This document shows positions 13,202 through 15,829 of a stretch of 15,829 bases of DNA, piece by piece. Position 1 is the stretch's first letter, and the number at the start of each line of letters is the position of its first letter. This DNA is from a bacterium (GTDB taxonomy: Bacteria > SM23-31 > JAUVVT01). Where the stretch lies: contig JAUVVT010000005.1 of assembly GCA_030604505.1 (NCBI GenBank), positions 1 to 15,829 of the forward strand, in the 5' to 3' direction. A program made the translations under genes and the position numbers. The notes below the pieces were generated by a model. The model was not told where the DNA came from. It saw nothing but the letters and a program-made list of their open reading frames with translations, and ran no database searches.

Positions 13202-15829
13202 TGACATTTTCTAATAAAAAAAAATATTATCTTTTTTTGGTTATATTTTTTGTTTGTGGTCAGGGAATTTATGGAGAAAAAAAAGATATTATTTTTCCCA
13301 TTACCTTAAACAGCCAGTTTAAGACTTTTTATGGTAATGATGAAGAAAAGATATTCAGTCTCGGCAGTTCAAGAATAATAAAGGATTCTGTATGGGTTTA
13401 TATTAATGGTTTTAAAATAAAACCTGAAGAAAGATTCAGGATTGATTATACAGCAAACAATGTTATTTTCTTTAAGCCTCCCCCAAAAGAGAGTATCATC
13501 AAGGTTTATTTCCGCGTAATCCCTTTAAGTCTGAAAAATATCTATTATCACCGCTCAGGTTTCAGCAGCACAGTATCACAGGAAAAGAAATATTCTATTA
13601 AGAAATCTGTTAAAGATGTCGCTGTTAAGAAAAATGAAGATAATCCGGATTTTGAGAAAAGCGGGAGTCTGATACGGGGCTTGAGTTTTCATAATAAACG
13701 CGGATTAGTGATGAACTCCGGTTTTAGAATGGACTTTAGCGGAGAAATCGGAGAAAATCTTGAAGTTATTGCAAGTCTTACCGACCAGACCTCACCACTT
13801 CAACCCGAAGGAAATACCCAGACTTTAAATGAAATAGATAAGATTTTTTTCAAAGTCCGAGGAAAGGGCTATGAAACAACGCTCGGAGATTTATATGTGG
13901 ATTATAATGGAACGGAATTTCTGAATTATCACAGAAAACTTCAGGGAATATCAGGGGGAGGAAAGTTTTTATCCCAGAATATACAATTTACTGCGGCTGT
14001 TTCTAAGGGGAAATATAATACAAACAAATTTATGGGCAGAGAAGGAAATCAGGGTCCTTATCAACTAATGGGCAAAAACGGAGAAAGATATATTGTTGTA
14101 ATTGGCGGAACCGAAAAAGTCTGGATTGACGGCGAATTAATGAAGAGGGGAGAAAATAATGATTATATAATCGAATACGGCAGCGCACAAATCACTTTTA
14201 CAAGACATAGGTTAATAACGGAAGAGTCTCGCATCGAGGTTGATTTTCAATACAACGACGGAAATTCAAGAGAAAATATATATACCGTAAGAACAAACGG
14301 AAGTTTATTAAAAGGACTTAATTATAATTTGTCGTTTATAAGGGAAAATACAGTCCTCGATGATAATACAAACTTTTCACTTTCCGATATTGAATTTAAT
14401 CCCAATGCTTTAAAGGAATATCAGGGAGAATATTTTTATCAGAACGGGGTTTCTTATGTTGGTCCGGGGAAGGGAAACTATCAAAAAATAGATTCTTTAG
14501 GAATAATTTATTATTCTTTTGTGGGTGATAATCTCGGGGAATATAAGGTTACTTTTTCAAGGGTGGAAAAGGGTGATTATGTGTTTTTGAAGGAAGATAT
14601 TTACAAATGGGCAGGAAAGGGAAACGGTGATTTTCTTCCGGTGATAATTATAGGAAAGGAAAGAGGAAGAAGCGTTGGTGATATAGGTTTTAGTTACAGT
14701 CCGAAAAAGTATGTCAATTTTAGTTCGGAGATTGCACTGAGTTCTGATAACAATGGTATGCACGGCATATCGGCAAAAGATAATCTGGGAAACGCTGTGA
14801 ACTTTGGATTTTCCATTAATCCGGAAAAGCTCTTTTTGAAGGGAATCAATCTCGGAAAACTAAATTTGTCTGCAAAATATAAAAAGAGAAGTGAAAAATT
14901 TTATAGTATAGACAGAACAAGAGATGTCGAATATCACAGAAAATGGGATTTAAAGAATGATAATATAAGAGGAGATAATGAACTGGAATTTAATACACAA
15001 ATATCCCCGAGACCTTATATTTCTTTTAATGCAGCTCTGGGGAAATTTGGAATGGGTGAAAATATCAGGTCGGGCAGGAATTCTTTACAGTTGAAAATTT
15101 TTCATAAATCTTTGCCACAGCTCTCTTATTTGAGGGAATCAATTAACAGCGAAAATCTAAATTATTCAGGAGATTGGATAAGGGAAAGGGGTAGTGTCGT
15201 TTACAATGTTGCTTCTTTTAGACCGTCATTTGACTTTGAAAGAGAAATCAAGAAAGAAGAAAATGAGAGCTTTTTAAATGATGGTTTCAGATTCAGTAAT
15301 ATTGGAGGTAAAATCGAGTATAAAAAGGGAAATGTATTTACAGGATACAGTTCATTTCGTGTAAGAAAAGATAAAACGGCTGACCAATTCGGGTTTTCTC
15401 CTTCATCACAGTCTTTTACGAAAAATATAGGTTTTAATTTACAAAAGGGTAATACTTTTTCACTTTCTGCCGGGTTTATCAATAGAAACAAAAAATTCGA
15501 AGATAACAGAGAAGATATTATAACAAATCTTGGAGATATAAAATTAAAATATTCGACAAAAAACCGCGGAATTATTTTTCAGAATGACTATCAGCTTTCA
15601 AGCGAGAGGGTTCCCAGAAAAATGAGAATGTATTTTCAGGTTGAAGACGGGAGAGGAGAATATTCTTTTAATCAACAAACAGGAGAGTATTATCTGGATA
15701 TAAACGGTAATTATGTTACACGGACATTTACGACAGAAGAATTTAATTCAGTTGAGGGGATTAAGTTCGGCTCGTCGCTTGATTTTAATTTCTCGAAGTT
15801 TTTAGAAAAAAATGAAAATATAATTCTCA
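13201..15829 (+). CDS. Very large exported, probably outer-membrane protein (C-terminus beyond window)
   Basis: The frame is open from ATG 13201 to the window end (876 residues seen). Residues 1-25 form a signal peptide. A VWVYINGFKI segment follows (64-73), then a conserved-looking block: RGLSFHNKRGLVMNSGFRMD (159-178), ASLTDQTSPLQPEGNTQTLN (191-210), and LGDLYVDYNGTEFLNYHRKL (228-247). Next is GPYQLMGKNGERYIVVIGG with VWIDGELMKRGENNDYIIEY (about 285-326). Further on are alternating short strands. A glycine/tyrosine motif recurs (YVGPGKGNY near 420-428; VEDGRGEYSF and GEYYLDINGNYV near 814-835). From memory, similar proteins of about 1000 residues or more occur in many FCB-like candidate phyla, usually unnamed. 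The pattern suggests a large beta-barrel; distant likeness to SprA is possible but unproven. Confidence 0.8.
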   Translation, partial: MTFSNKKKYYLFLVIFFVCGQGIYGEKKDIIFPITLNSQFKTFYGNDEEKIFSLGSSRIIKDSVWVYINGFKIKPEERFRIDYTANNVIFFKPPPKESIIKVYFRVIPLSLKNIYYHRSGFSSTVSQEKKYSIKKSVKDVAVKKNEDNPDFEKSGSLIRGLSFHNKRGLVMNSGFRMDFSGEIGENLEVIASLTDQTSPLQPEGNTQTLNEIDKIFFKVRGKGYETTLGDLYVDYNGTEFLNYHRKLQGISGGGKFLSQNIQFTAAVSKGKYNTNKFMGREGNQGPYQLMGKNGERYIVVIGGTEKVWIDGELMKRGENNDYIIEYGSAQITFTRHRLITEESRIEVDFQYNDGNSRENIYTVRTNGSLLKGLNYNLSFIRENTVLDDNTNFSLSDIEFNPNALKEYQGEYFYQNGVSYVGPGKGNYQKIDSLGIIYYSFVGDNLGEYKVTFSRVEKGDYVFLKEDIYKWAGKGNGDFLPVIIIGKERGRSVGDIGFSYSPKKYVNFSSEIALSSDNNGMHGISAKDNLGNAVNFGFSINPEKLFLKGINLGKLNLSAKYKKRSEKFYSIDRTRDVEYHRKWDLKNDNIRGDNELEFNTQISPRPYISFNAALGKFGMGENIRSGRNSLQLKIFHKSLPQLSYLRESINSENLNYSGDWIRERGSVVYNVASFRPSFDFEREIKKEENESFLNDGFRFSNIGGKIEYKKGNVFTGYSSFRVRKDKTADQFGFSPSSQSFTKNIGFNLQKGNTFSLSAGFINRNKKFEDNREDIITNLGDIKLKYSTKNRGIIFQNDYQLSSERVPRKMRMYFQVEDGRGEYSFNQQTGEYYLDINGNYVTRTFTTEEFNSVEGIKFGSSLDFNFSKFLEKNENIIL

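Noticed and set aside
13201..15829. Firm assignment of the giant protein as SprA (type IX secretion) or a TonB receptor
   Set aside because: Only a loose likeness of style was noted. No TonB box or plug signature was recognised, and the C-terminus is outside the window, so naming it would be a guess.

Overview
The window looks like a chromosomal stretch from an AT-rich, Gram-negative bacterium, most likely a lineage in or near the FCB (Fibrobacteres-Chlorobi-Bacteroidetes) superphylum or one of its candidate phyla. Three things support this. The gene order rplM-rpsI-rpsB-tsf-pyrH-frr merges two clusters that are separate in Proteobacteria. The right end carries a secreted NHL propeller and a very large secreted, presumably outer-membrane protein of a type I associate with FCB-like candidate phyla. 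Shine-Dalgarno sites are used only patchily: good ones for pyrC, tsf and frr, none visible for pyrH. The exact phylum cannot be fixed from the sequence alone.

Layout. (1) 1-382, minus: start of a secreted protein of unknown function, cut by the window edge. (2) 683-4152, plus: a GalT/ADP-glucose-phosphorylase-like nucleotidyltransferase, then both subunits of an NfnAB/SudAB-type flavin oxidoreductase. The large subunit is interrupted by one in-frame TAG exactly where the family has a conserved Gln beside an iron-sulfur Cys. (3) 4249-4422, minus: a 57-codon gene with a strong ribosome binding site. (4) 4728-8039, plus: a consensus promoter, tRNA-Val(CAC), a leader that can fold into mutually exclusive hairpins ending in an intrinsic terminator, then pyrR, pyrB and pyrC (early pyrimidine synthesis and its regulator). 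(5) 8104-12010, plus: a promoter, then rplM, rpsI, rpsB, tsf, pyrH and frr, closed by a clear terminator. pyrH (UMP kinase) connects this translation cluster to the pyrimidine genes before it. (6) 12275-15829, plus: an exported six-repeat NHL propeller whose stop codon overlaps the start of a very large exported protein that runs off the right edge.

Three intergenic copies of an ATTTACGATTT-type sequence, two of them inverted repeats, and one perfect 26-bp GC-rich palindrome lie between the genes. One copy sits just before tsf, and its right arm can pair with the tsf ribosome binding site.

The points most worth a second look are the amber codon in nfnB (and the fact that nfnA and nfnB share a frame, separated only by TAG-AAA), the candidate PyrR attenuator just downstream of a tRNA, the repeat-derived switch before tsf, the coupled NHL/large-protein pair, and a GalT-like enzyme with HPHSH in place of the usual HPHxQ.
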